Source: Sphaerisporangium sp040685555
Lineage (GTDB): Bacteria > Actinomycetota > Actinomycetes > Streptosporangiales > Streptosporangiaceae
DNA length: 64,000 nt
Assembly: GCF_040685555.1 (NCBI RefSeq)
Contig: NZ_JBFBIK010000013.1
Span: forward strand, 30,030 to 94,029
Direction: 5' to 3'
In this document: in pieces, positions 1 to 8,900 of the stretch
Numbering within the stretch: the first letter of the stretch is position 1
How the letters are laid out: each line of letters starts with the position of its first letter
Notes under the pieces: generated by a model
The model's database searches: none
Told to the model about the DNA's origin: nothing
What the model saw: the letters and a program-made list of their open reading frames with translations, nothing else
Program-made: the position numbers and the translations under genes

Positions 1-137
1 GGGACCTGGCCGAACGAGCCACTGCCCAGTACCTCGACCAGATCGAACCCGCCTGGTCCATCTGGTACGGCATCGGCGCGCGACAGTTCTACGCCGCAGC
101 ATCTTCAGGCGTGGCGATCAGCCGGCTCCCTTGCTGA
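1..137 (+). CDS. C-terminal end of a small unknown protein (cut by window edge)
   Basis: An open frame enters from the left edge (codons start at base 3) and stops at TGA 135-137, giving 44 residues. It contains the aromatic stretch IEPAWSIWYGIGARQFYAA. Short actinobacterial proteins of unknown function with a similar W-x-I/V-W-Y-G motif exist, and codon use (G/C at third positions) fits a real gene. No function can be assigned. It converges with the toxin-antitoxin pair on the other strand. Confidence 0.5.
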   Translation, partial: DLAERATAQYLDQIEPAWSIWYGIGARQFYAAASSGVAISRLPC

Positions 138-198
138 GACCTGTGAGCGGAGAGTGCCGACGGTGCTCCACATGTGGCTGTGGTGGTGGACGTTGCCG

Positions 199-624
199 TC
201 AGGGTCGCCGTCGGTGCTCAGCGGGCACGACGTGTGCCCGCACGCCCGGTAGATCGTCAAATGCGGCAGACGAGTCCATCGTGATCACGGTTCTCGCAGT
301 GGTCGCGGCCGTCGAGGCGATCAGTAGATCGTATGCTCCCCGTGTTTTTCCCTCTCGTCGCACATGCGCCATCAGACGAGCGTGGACCCTGGCAACGTCC
401 GTGGTGTACTCCTCGACAGGGATCAACGCAAGGACCTCATCCACAAAGGCCTGCCGGCCGGGACGGCGTGCCGCGTCCGCCATCTCCACGCCGACAAGCA
501 ACTCGGCCACGGTGATCGCGGCAATCGCCACATCATCGGCATCCCCGATCACCGCGTCCACAGAAAGCCTGCCTCGCTCCGCGGCGATCAGCACGCCGGT
601 GTCCAGGATCAGGCGTCGGGCCAC
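199..624 (-). CDS. vapC: VapC-type PIN-domain toxin ribonuclease
   Basis: A 141-residue PIN-domain protein, the usual VapC size. The metal-binding acidic residues are all present: Asp8 in LILDTGVLIAAERG, Glu41 in TVAELLVGV, Asp99 in AYDLLIAS and Asp117 in VITMDSS. Family members are Mg-dependent endoribonucleases that cut tRNA or rRNA when their antitoxin is lost. The gene overlaps its upstream antitoxin by 16 bases, so the two are co-translated, and the operator at 871-889 should control both. The RNA target cannot be read from sequence. The protein looks intact and potentially active. Confidence 0.88.
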   Translation of the reverse strand: MARRLILDTGVLIAAERGRLSVDAVIGDADDVAIAAITVAELLVGVEMADAARRPGRQAFVDEVLALIPVEEYTTDVARVHARLMAHVRREGKTRGAYDLLIASTAATTARTVITMDSSAAFDDLPGVRAHVVPAEHRRRP

Positions 625-869
625 GTTTCCCTCATCTCGTCGTCGACCGACTCCCGGGCTGCCACAACGTCGGCCTCGAAATCGGCGTCGAGCGTTCCCG
701 CGCTTCTGGCCAGGAAGGCCTTGACCATACGCCCTGGCGCCGTGGGCGCGGGGCCGATCACCGCGATTCGCTTACCCCCACGAGTGACCATGATTGTCTC
801 CCCTCGCTCGGCCTCGTCCAGAACGGCCGCGAAGCTCCGAGATGCCTCAGTGGCAGTCATCACCTTCAT
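609..869 (-). CDS. Phd/YefM-type antitoxin
   Basis: An 86-residue protein starting MKVMTATEASRSFAAVLDEA, with GETIMVTRGGKRIAVIGP, the layout of Phd/YefM DNA-binding antitoxins: an N-terminal fold that dimerises and binds the operator, and a C-terminal tail that wraps the toxin. It precedes and overlaps vapC. The start ATG at 869 lies 1 base after a perfect palindrome and no Shine-Dalgarno sequence is seen, so the message is probably leaderless. The antitoxin, alone or with VapC, probably represses its own promoter through that palindrome. Confidence 0.85.
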   Translation of the reverse strand: MKVMTATEASRSFAAVLDEAERGETIMVTRGGKRIAVIGPAPTAPGRMVKAFLARSAGTLDADFEADVVAARESVDDEMRETWPDA

Positions 870-870
870 G

Positions 871-889
871 AAATCAGATTATCTGATTT
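871..889 (-). promoter_or_regulatory. Operator palindrome and -10 of the toxin-antitoxin operon
   Basis: Perfect 9-1-9 palindrome AAATCAGAT-T-ATCTGATTT. On the minus strand its centre reads GATAAT, a good -10 box whose end is 8 bases from the antitoxin ATG. Transcription should therefore start at or next to the A of ATG (leaderless), and a repressor on the palindrome would block the polymerase. No convincing -35 is seen. Confidence 0.65.
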
Positions 890-917
890 GGTCGTGGCCG
901 TCGCCTGACGCGCCCGC

Positions 918-1742
918 TCAGTCGTCGACGGCTTGTGCCGCGGCGGCGATCGGCTCGAGCTCCGCGACCAGCTCGTCGAGCTCGTCCGCGCTGAGCACGT
1001 CGTACGCCGGAGCTGCCAGCTCGTCGGTGAGGGCTTCGATCCGCTGCTTGATCTCCCGGCTGGCGTGGGTGAACCCGCCGGCGGCGTCCACGAGGCCGCG
1101 GCCGCGCAGCCCGTCGACGACAGCGGCCAGCTGTGCCCTGGGCAGGTGGTGGATCCGGCCGAACTCCTCCGCCCTCATCCCGAGGGAAAGGGCTATGAGG
1201 ACGTGGGACTCGGTGCCGCCGATGCCGTGGGCGAGGAGGGCGGCGTTGTGGCCGTCCCCGCGATGCTCCCGCAGCAGCGTCGCCGCGTGCCAGAGCCTGG
1301 CCACCGGCTCCTCGGGCACGTCGAGCGCCCGGAGCCCGGCGTACAGCGCTCGGCCCTCGGCCGGCGCGCTGACCGCTGCTCGGGTGGCGAGGTCGGCGAC
1401 CCGCACCAGACCGGGGGAGTCGGCAAGCTCCCCGATCCTTTGCCGCAGGGCGGCGGCGCTGCCCCGCTCGCGTACGGCGATCGCCTCCTGCGGAGTGATC
1501 TTCCCCCACACCCACGGGATGTGGCGCGCCACCTCGCCGTCGGCGAAGTTGTAGAAGACCGCGTGCACCACCTCGGCCGGCACCGGCCCCAGAGGCGCGG
1601 CCCGGCCGGCGAAGTATCCGTCCCAGTAGTTACGCATGCCGAGGGCCAGGAACTGCTCGTTGGGCACCTCGGATAAGGTGACGGTGGCGATCGGCTCGAC
1701 GAGCTCGTACATGCGATGGATCTTGGCCTGTGGGTGCGGCAT
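918..1742 (-). CDS. SCO6745-like protein of unknown function
   Basis: About 274 residues from MPHPQAKIHRMYELVEPIATV. This opening, the WDGYFAGRAAPLGP motif and the C-terminal winged-helix-like part (EEFGRIHHLPRAQLAAVVDGL) match an actinobacterial family usually called SCO6745-like, with a MarR-like C-terminal half and no proven function. I chose ATG 1742 because AAGGGAG lies about 9 bases upstream; an in-frame ATG at 1751 would sit directly on that ribosome site. A role as a small-molecule-binding regulator is possible but unproven. Confidence 0.7.
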   Translation of the reverse strand: MPHPQAKIHRMYELVEPIATVTLSEVPNEQFLALGMRNYWDGYFAGRAAPLGPVPAEVVHAVFYNFADGEVARHIPWVWGKITPQEAIAVRERGSAAALRQRIGELADSPGLVRVADLATRAAVSAPAEGRALYAGLRALDVPEEPVARLWHAATLLREHRGDGHNAALLAHGIGGTESHVLIALSLGMRAEEFGRIHHLPRAQLAAVVDGLRGRGLVDAAGGFTHASREIKQRIEALTDELAAPAYDVLSADELDELVAELEPIAAAAQAVDD

Positions 1743-2092
1743 CGTTCGCATCTCCCTTAGTCGTGACAGCGCCCTGGTGGGCCTCTTCTCACCCCAGCGA
1801 CGAACAACGTGGCACGGATTCGACAACTCCGGTCGATTCTGCCGGGCAGCGTCGCAAATATCATCCAGACTCGGTCGCCCGCTCGGTTGCCATGATGCGG
1901 CCGCGCCGTTGTCGCCGGCGGAGATGGGGCACAGCGAAACCTGCAGGGTCTGTCCCGTGCGGGCGTTGGTCCGTTCAGGTAGTGCAGGTCAGGAGGACCT
2001 GTGAATGGACACATATCTATCACGAATGGCAAACGGGCTGAGGGGTATTTCGCTATACGCCGCCTACTTCCCGTAGTTAAGGCCAGCCGTTC
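1743..2092. other. Intergenic region, no gene seen
   Basis: A 350-base stretch between the end of the peptidase gene and the start of the SCO6745-like gene, both leftward. It must hold the promoter of the latter, but I cannot point to a convincing -35/-10 pair or a terminator. Open frames across it have unrelated composition (Pro, Arg and Cys rich) and look spurious. Confidence 0.5.
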
Positions 2093-4297
2093 TCAGTGTG
2101 GTTCTGCGGCGGTCTCGTGAGGACGCATGGTTGTCTTTTTCGGTGATAGGCCGGTGTGTTTTCCGGCGAAGGCCAGGATGTCCGCGGTCAGGGCGCGTTC
2201 TTTGCTCGCGGGGGAGGCGGCGTGGGCGGTGTCGGGTTCTCGGCGCATGAGGATGGGCCGGTCACCGCTGGTGGCGTGTTGGAGGGCCGCGCACATTTTG
2301 GTGACGTGGGCCTCTCCGGTCTGCAGATCGGTTACCGCGCCGGTGAGGAGGAATGCGGGATAGCGGGCTCCGGGCGTGACGTTGTGGTAGGGGGAGTAGG
2401 TGAGTAGCCATTGGAGTTGTTCGGGTTGGGAGGCGGTACCGAATTCGTCGGTCCATGTGCATCCCAGGCCGAAGTGTTCGTAGCGCACCATGTCACATAG
2501 CGGCCCTTCGGCGATGACCGCTGCGTACAGGTCCGGTCGCTGTGTGGCGGCGGCGGTGACCAGTAGTCCGCCGGCGGACTGGCCATAGATCGCCAGTTGG
2601 TCGCGGGTGGTCCGACCGGCGTTGATGAGCCAGGTCGCGGCGTCGTTGAAGTCGCTGATCGCGCGGTGTTTGTGTGGTCCGCGGCCGGCGTCGTGCCAGC
2701 GTTGGCCTTCTTCGCCGCCTCCGCGCACGCAGGCGACCGCGTAGGTGCCGCCGGCGCTGACCCATGCGGCCGCCACGGGGAAGAACCATGGGCGCATCGG
2801 CATGCCGAAGCTGCCGTAGCCGTAAAGGAGGGTGGGGCGGGGGCCCTGGTGTTCCTCGGCTGGGGCGAACAGGAACAGCATGATCTCGGTGCCATCGCCG
2901 GCCTGATAGCGAACGGTGCGGCTGCGGATCTCTGGAGTGTGTCCCGCTATGGTGGCGCCGGTTTCCTGTTCCGTCTTCCCGCTGGCGGCGTCGTAGCGGT
3001 AGATGGTGGGGGGTGTGGTCGCGTCGCAGTAGCTGAACCACGCGTGATGTCCGTGTGGGATCTTTGCGCGCAGGGACGAGACGATTCCCGCGCCGGGAAG
3101 GGGCAGACCGCTGAGCGGCCGGCCACTGGCCAGGTCGTGCAGTGTCACGGCGGAGGTGCCGTGGCGGGCGCGTGCCACCAGCAGGAGGGGCCGCGGAAGT
3201 GCGGGGTCGTCCAGGACCAGACACTCGTCCAACGGGGCCTCGGGATCTTCGGCCACCAGCGTGCGCCATCCAGCCGGGTCGGCATCGTGCCGGTGCGCCA
3301 TACAGATGCGGCCACACGGGGCCTGGTAGTCGGTGACCAGCAGCAGATCGCCGTCCGCGAGGAAGCGGGGGAGAACACGGGCGCGTAGGGTGCGTCCGTC
3401 CACGATCTTGATGAAACGCGGGGCCTCCGGATCGATGAGCTCGGCCACGTACACATCGTTGTGTGAGGCGGGCCCGACCATCGCGGTGATCGCCAGATGA
3501 CGGCCGTCGGCGCTGACCGTGAGCCCGTAATAGTGGTCTGGGGCATCGTCGCCGCCGAGCACCACCGCGTCGGTCCGCCAGGGCGAACCGATCCGATGCA
3601 ACCTCACCCGCCGCTGCAGACGTATGTCGCCGGAGGCCAGTTCCTCATCGGGAACACGGCTGACGTAGTAGAACGCGTCCCCTCCCGGCAGCCAGGCGAG
3701 CGAGGTGTTACGGGCGCGCGGCAACGGCCCGTCCACCGCCTCGCCGGTACGCACGTCCAGCACCATGATGTCGCTGCCGGGCTGCTCGGCGACCTCCATC
3801 TGGACAGCCACACGTTCGCCTTCGCGCGATGGCCACCAGGCGTACAGCCCGGTACGGCCGGACGGATCGATCTCTATCGGATCGACCAGCACCCGCCTGT
3901 TCCCCTCTGCGTCGGCGACGACCAGCCGCCGTTGCTCATCCCCACGCAGCTGCTCGGCAAGGAACATGACCGGACCACGCGCGATCGGAGGCTCCGACAC
4001 GCCGAAGGATGACACCTGATCCACCAAAGACGCCCACGATTGCTTGTCACTCCATCCGGCGCGATACGCGCCGAAGAGACGATCCTGGGCCGCTGCCCAG
4101 TCCAGCACGCGCGGATCACCGCCGTCTTCCAACCACCGGTAGGGGTCGGAAACCGGGAGACCGAAGAGATCCTCCGCCACCTCGCCGCGCCAAGCGGCAG
4201 GGTAGAACAATCGCGCCACAAACGCCCCCGATGCGTCGCCCCGCCTTCCATGGGTAGAGGCACTGCGGCCTTGACGCACCGCAGTACCTCGGCTCAC
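2093..4297 (-). CDS. S9 family prolyl-oligopeptidase-like serine peptidase
   Basis: Up to 734 residues, normal for S9A. The N-terminal part (LFGLPVSDPYRWLEDGG) is the usual S9 opening, followed by the beta-propeller and a C-terminal alpha/beta-hydrolase domain with the nucleophile in YGQSAGGLL, a plausible Asp in GAVTDLQTG and the His in DTAHAASPASKERA. S9A enzymes cleave short peptides after proline or basic residues. No signal peptide, so likely cytoplasmic. The start is uncertain: GTG 4297 adds about 26 low-complexity residues, while GTG 4219 begins right before the conserved LFYPAAW. Third positions look less GC-rich than in neighbouring genes, hinting at acquisition. Confidence 0.85.
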   Translation of the reverse strand: MSRGTAVRQGRSASTHGRRGDASGAFVARLFYPAAWRGEVAEDLFGLPVSDPYRWLEDGGDPRVLDWAAAQDRLFGAYRAGWSDKQSWASLVDQVSSFGVSEPPIARGPVMFLAEQLRGDEQRRLVVADAEGNRRVLVDPIEIDPSGRTGLYAWWPSREGERVAVQMEVAEQPGSDIMVLDVRTGEAVDGPLPRARNTSLAWLPGGDAFYYVSRVPDEELASGDIRLQRRVRLHRIGSPWRTDAVVLGGDDAPDHYYGLTVSADGRHLAITAMVGPASHNDVYVAELIDPEAPRFIKIVDGRTLRARVLPRFLADGDLLLVTDYQAPCGRICMAHRHDADPAGWRTLVAEDPEAPLDECLVLDDPALPRPLLLVARARHGTSAVTLHDLASGRPLSGLPLPGAGIVSSLRAKIPHGHHAWFSYCDATTPPTIYRYDAASGKTEQETGATIAGHTPEIRSRTVRYQAGDGTEIMLFLFAPAEEHQGPRPTLLYGYGSFGMPMRPWFFPVAAAWVSAGGTYAVACVRGGGEEGQRWHDAGRGPHKHRAISDFNDAATWLINAGRTTRDQLAIYGQSAGGLLVTAAATQRPDLYAAVIAEGPLCDMVRYEHFGLGCTWTDEFGTASQPEQLQWLLTYSPYHNVTPGARYPAFLLTGAVTDLQTGEAHVTKMCAALQHATSGDRPILMRREPDTAHAASPASKERALTADILAFAGKHTGLSPKKTTMRPHETAAEPH

Positions 4298-4301
4298 TCA
4301 G

Positions 4302-4397
4302 CTACGACTCGCCGCGAAGAATCTCCGCCTGCCAGCCGCGTACGCCTCCAATGCGGGCCGCCGCAGTGCTATCGCGATACGGTAGGTATCCATTCAT
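4302..4397 (-). CDS. Possible small ORF coupled to the S9 peptidase
   Basis: ATG 4397 follows a good ribosome site (GGGAGG, 5 bases away) and encodes 31 residues starting MNGYLPYRDSTAAARIGG, stopping 4 bases before the GTG at 4297 of the peptidase. A second ATG at 4393 in another frame also gives 31 residues and stops at TGA directly abutting that GTG. Either could be a leader or upstream coding unit for the peptidase. I recognise no homology, so this stays speculative. Confidence 0.25.
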   Translation of the reverse strand: MNGYLPYRDSTAAARIGGVRGWQAEILRGES

Positions 4398-4690
4398 GTC
4401 AGCCTCCCGGATTCTGGCGATTCGCCCGAAATGGGCGATTGTTACGACAGCCATCCCCCCCGCCTGCGATCGATAAACACAGGCGTCTCTCCCGGCAGTG
4501 GGCGCCAATCCTCCTGGATCCTCGGCACGTGCGGACGGGAGAGCCGACCGGCCATATCGGTTATCCTTCCGCCAAAACTTTGTGCAAGAGAAGAAGGCGT
4601 AATGGAATGCCAGGGGGAGATCTATCCCGCACAAAAGTAATTCGGAGCCCCTTTGAGATAGATCCCGGCACCACATTCGAACAACAAAAG
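4398..4690. other. Intergenic region, no gene seen
   Basis: Together with 4724-4790, nearly 400 bases with locally lower GC than the genes around it, between the polyketide operon terminator and the small ORF/peptidase unit. It should contain the promoter of the peptidase unit, but no clear -35/-10 pair stands out. No tRNA or riboswitch-like structure was seen. Confidence 0.4.
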
Positions 4691-4723
4691 AACGCCCCGC
4701 GCATGTCGTCAGCGCGGGGCGTT
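4691..4723 (-). terminator. Intrinsic terminator of the polyketide operon
   Basis: Perfect 12-bp stem AACGCCCCGCGC / GCGCGGGGCGTT around a 9-base loop. On the minus strand it is followed by CTTTTGTTGTT, a U-rich tract. It lies 68 bases beyond the stop codon of the acyl-CoA dehydrogenase, the last gene of the leftward operon. Confidence 0.85.
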
Positions 4724-4790
4724 CGGGCTGTTCAGGCGGTGTGGTCAGGGGCGGGCGCGAACCGCCGGCGTCTCGTTACCGGTCGCGGGT

Positions 4791-5951
4791 TCAGGACCGC
4801 TTCGAGACCGGGACCACGTACCGGCTGAACACCAGGTCGCGGAGGACGTCGTCGCCGCCCTCGACGATCGAGACGTACCGCACGTCGCGCAGCAGTTTGC
4901 CGATGACCGACTCGTGGGTGTAGCCGAGGCCGCCGAACATCTCGGAGGCCGTGGAGGCGATCTGCCAGCCGGTCTGGCCGCAGAACATCTTGGTGGTGAG
5001 GGCGGACTTCAGGGTCCCGATGCGCAGGAACTCCTCGCCCGCGTCCGGCCGGACCGCGACGGCGTCGTAGGCGCGCGCCGCGGCCAGGCACTGGTTGACC
5101 ATCACGTCGATCTGCATCTCGAACTGGCCCAGCCTGCCGGCGAACACCGCGTTGCCGGCCAGCGGGGAGCCCTTCACCGACTTGGACTTGCCGTACTCCA
5201 TGCACACGTCCCGCACCCTGCGGGCGATGCCGAGGCCCGTCGCGGCGATGAGGATGCGGCTGGCGTTCAGCCCGACCTCCAGCAGCCGCAGCCCGTTGCC
5301 CCGCAGGACGTTGCCCGCGGGGACGCGGCAGCCGGTGAAGGTGACCTGGTAGGTCGCCGACGACCGCAGCCCGATCACGTCCCACCGCTTGTCGATCTGG
5401 ACTCCGGGTGTGTCCCGAGGCACGAGGACGGCCATGTACCCCGACGGGTCCTCCTGCGAGCGGGCGATCACGACGAGGAACTGCGCGAAGCCGGCGTTGG
5501 TGGAGAAGGCCTTCTTCCCGTTGAGCACGATGGTGTCCCCGTCACGGGCCGCCATGGTGGTGATCCGGGCCAGCTCGCTGCCGGCCGCGTGCTCGCTGCC
5601 GAGCGTCGCGCACGACCCGTTCTCCGCCACCAGGCGGCCGAGGTGGCGCTCCTTGAGCTCCTCGCTGCCGTACCAGGCGACCATGCTGGTCGTCAGGACC
5701 GGGATGAACAGCGTGAACGCCACCCCGGCGTCGCCGTAGGCCAGCTCGGAGACGATGCGCACGCTCTCCTGCAGCCCGAGCCCGAGCCCGCCGTGTTCCT
5801 TGGGCAGCCACCAGTTCGCCAGGCCGGTGTCGGCGAAGCGCTCGTACAGCGGCAGCGGGGCGTCGGCGAGCGAGTCGAGGTAGGCGTCCTTGCCCAGCAG
5901 CTCGCGCCGGGCGAAGCCCTGCACCCGGCGCAGGTATTCGGGCTGCTTCAC
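4791..5951 (-). CDS. Acyl-CoA (or acyl-ACP) dehydrogenase of the polyketide locus
   Basis: 386 residues from GTG 5951, which overlaps the stop of the upstream PKS as GTGA. Flavin-dependent acyl-CoA dehydrogenase: WLPKEHGGLGLG, LNGKKAFSTNAG, FGGLGYTHES and the C-terminal VEGGDDVLRD, where the Glu sits at the position of the catalytic base in many family members. It should introduce an alpha,beta double bond into an acyl thioester. Because it is the last gene of the PKS operon and translationally coupled to it, the substrate is probably a carrier-bound intermediate or a special starter/extender unit. A longer reading to 6011 exists, but its extra 20 residues lie over the carrier-domain codons and look artificial. 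Confidence 0.85.
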   Translation of the reverse strand: MKQPEYLRRVQGFARRELLGKDAYLDSLADAPLPLYERFADTGLANWWLPKEHGGLGLGLQESVRIVSELAYGDAGVAFTLFIPVLTTSMVAWYGSEELKERHLGRLVAENGSCATLGSEHAAGSELARITTMAARDGDTIVLNGKKAFSTNAGFAQFLVVIARSQEDPSGYMAVLVPRDTPGVQIDKRWDVIGLRSSATYQVTFTGCRVPAGNVLRGNGLRLLEVGLNASRILIAATGLGIARRVRDVCMEYGKSKSVKGSPLAGNAVFAGRLGQFEMQIDVMVNQCLAAARAYDAVAVRPDAGEEFLRIGTLKSALTTKMFCGQTGWQIASTASEMFGGLGYTHESVIGKLLRDVRYVSIVEGGDDVLRDLVFSRYVVPVSKRS

Positions 5952-8900
5952 TCTTCGTCCACCCCGTCCCTGCTGTCGAGCAGTGCGGCGAGCTGGCGGA
6001 CGGTCGGGCACTCCAGCAGCCCGGTGACCGGCACCGAGGCGTTCAGGGCCTTGCGGATGCGCGTGGTGAGCTCGATCGCCAGCAGCGAGTGGCCGCCCAG
6101 CTCGAAGAAGTTGTCCGTGGCGCCGATGGGCTCGATGCTCAGCACCCTGGACCAGATCTCCGACAGCGTCGCCTCGGTGCCCTCGCGCGGCTCCACGTAC
6201 GGGGTGCTCAGGTCGGGCCGGGGGTGGCGTTCCTGGTCGTCGTACTCGCCGTTGGCCTCGTGGATGTCACCGGTGACCCACTGGGCGATGCGGGCGTCCA
6301 GCGAGCCGGTCGAGATGACCAGGTGTCCCACCCGGTCTCCGGCGGACAGGGTGCGCTCGAACACGTCGACGGCCTCCGACGGCGCCATGGCGTAGTCGAG
6401 CACCGCCGAGCTGTGCCCTTCGAGGCGCTCAGGGTCGATGCTCCAGGTGTCCCAGTCGACGGTGATCCACCGCCCCGCGTCGGACGTGCGGGCCACGCGG
6501 ATGTAGGCGTCCAGGGCCGCGTTGGCCGCCGCGTACGGGGCCAGCGTCATCCCGCCGAGGACGGCGGCGATGGAAGACAGGGTGATGCGCCGGTCGGGGG
6601 CCTGGTCCTTGAGGACCGCCTGCAGGACGTGGAAGCCCTTGACCTTGGCGGCCATGTGCGCGTCGCACTGGTCGCGGTCCATGAGGTGGGCGAAGTTGAA
6701 GAACCCGCCCTCCTGCACTCCCGCGCCGTGGACCGCCACGTCGATCTCGCCGAAGCGCTCGACCGCCGCCTCGACGACCGCCCGCATCTGCGCCTCGTCG
6801 GACGCGTCGGCCGACATGGCGAGCACCGTGGCGCCCCGGGCCTCCAGGTCGAGGATGTTGCGGATGTGCCGCGCGGTCCGCTCGCCGCGCTCGGGCACCG
6901 CGGAAAGGTACCCCTCCCACTCCTCGCGGGGCGGCAGCGGGGAGCGGGCGGTGAGCACCAGCCGGCAGCCGTACTTGCCGGCCAGGTGGCGGGAGAGCAC
7001 GAGCCCGACGTCGCCGAGACCGCCGGTGATCAGCACCGTGTCGCCGTCGCGTATCGGACGATCCTCCGGGGTGGGCTCCTGGATGGGGAATGGCTCGTAC
7101 CGCCGCAGCCAGGTCTCGCCCGCGCGTACCGCGACCGGCCCCTCGTGCGGGCACACGACGGCGGCCAGGATCTGGGTGGTCAGCGACTCCAGCGCGCCGG
7201 GGTTGCCCGACGGCGCGACGTCGCTGTCGATGTGGCGGCAGCGCAGCCGGGGGTTCTCCTGGGCGAGGCTCGGCGCGAGCGCCGCGAGGGTCGAGTGCTC
7301 CGGGTGACGCAGGTCCGAACCGAGCACCCCCACCGCCTGGGAGGTCAGCAGGGCCAGCTCGGCGCGCGGCGCGGAGCCGGTGTTGTCGACGAGCTCCCGC
7401 GCCAGGGCCAGGGCGGAGTAGAAGCCGCGGTACTGCTCGCCGTCGAAGTGGGTCACGGGGTCGTCGCCTGGGCCGGCCTCGGCGGCGGCGAGGCTGAACC
7501 CGTGGATGATCGCGCGGGGGCTGGCCGCCAGGGAGTAGAGCAGCTCGGCCATGTCGTCGGCCTTGTCCACCCGTACGGTGAAGTCGCCGGCGTCGTCCTG
7601 GTGGAACCGGTCCCCACCGCGTACGGCGGTCACCTCGGCGCCGGCGTGGGTGAGGCGCTCGACCAGCGCCTCACCGCGCTCGTCGTCGGTGAAGACCAGC
7701 CAGGGGCCGGCCAGCCGGAGCCGCTCGTCCAGGCCGGCGACCGGAAGCGGCCGCTGCTGCCAGGTCGGCAGGTACGTCCACTGGGCGCGGTCGAAGTTCT
7801 TCCCCTCGGACGGGGGCGCCGCCGCCTGGCCGGGCCTGGGCTTGACCCAGTACCTGCGCCGCTGGAACGGGTAGGTGGGCAGCTCGACCCGGCGCCCGGC
7901 GCCCGCGTGCAGCGTCGCCCAGTCGATGGAGCTTCCGGCCTGCCACAGCCGGGCCACGGTGGCGAGCAGCCACTCGGCGGCCGAGACCCCGCGGCCCGGC
8001 GCGACGATGACCTCCTCGACGCCGGTCGGCAGGCTGGAGCCGTCGTGGAGCACGTGCACCCCGAGCCCGCTCAGGGCGTCGGTGAGCGCGCTCAGCGCCT
8101 CGTCGCGACCGGCGGCGACCGTACGTGACGCGCCCCGCGCCTCGCCGCCGGGACGCAGCACCTCGGCGACCGCCGCGTGGAGCTCGGGCCACCAGGCGGA
8201 GGGAACCTCCCCGGCCCCCTCGACCAGCAGCACCTTGGGGTTGCGCCGCTGGGTCTTGCCGTCGATCCAGCGTGCCGGGTCGTCGAGCGCCGCGAGCGCG
8301 TCGTCGCGGTCACGGCACACGATCGCCCGCCGCCGGGCGAAGCCGCCGCGGGAGACCTGGAGCGTGAAGGCCACGTCGGCGAGGTCCTCGTCGCGGTTGT
8401 CGTCGAGATGCCGCCGCAGGCGTTCGGTGAGGTCCAAGAGCGCCTGGTCGTCGGTCCCCGAGTACACCAGCAGGTGCGGGCCCGGCCGTTCGGGCCTCGC
8501 GGGCCTCGGCGGCGCCTGCTCCATGACGACGTGGGCGTTGGTGCCGCCGAGACCGAAGGAGTTCACTCCGGCGCGTCGCGGGTGCGGGCCCTCGGGCCAC
8601 GGGCGGTGCTCGGTGAGCACGGTGAAGCGGTCCTGCGCCGTCGCCAGCGCCGGGTTGGGGGTCTCGTAGTCGGGCGTTCCGGGGAGCAGTTCGTGCTTGA
8701 GGTTCAGCGCGGCGCGCATCAGCCCGGTGACCCCGGAGGCGCGGTCGAGGTGGCCGAGGCTCGGCTTGAGCGAGCCGAGCACGCAAGGGGTCTCGCGAGG
8801 CTGCGCGAACGCGCGGTTCATCGCGGCCAGCTCGATGGAGTCGCCGAGCATGGTGCCGGTCGCGTGGCACTCGACGTAGCCGACGGTGTCGGGCTTGACC

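Noticed and set aside
4302..4676. Leftward 124-codon open frame upstream of the peptidase
   Set aside because: Only its last 31 codons follow a good ribosome site; the rest has low-GC, Cys/Trp-rich residues unlike neighbouring proteins and no start signal.
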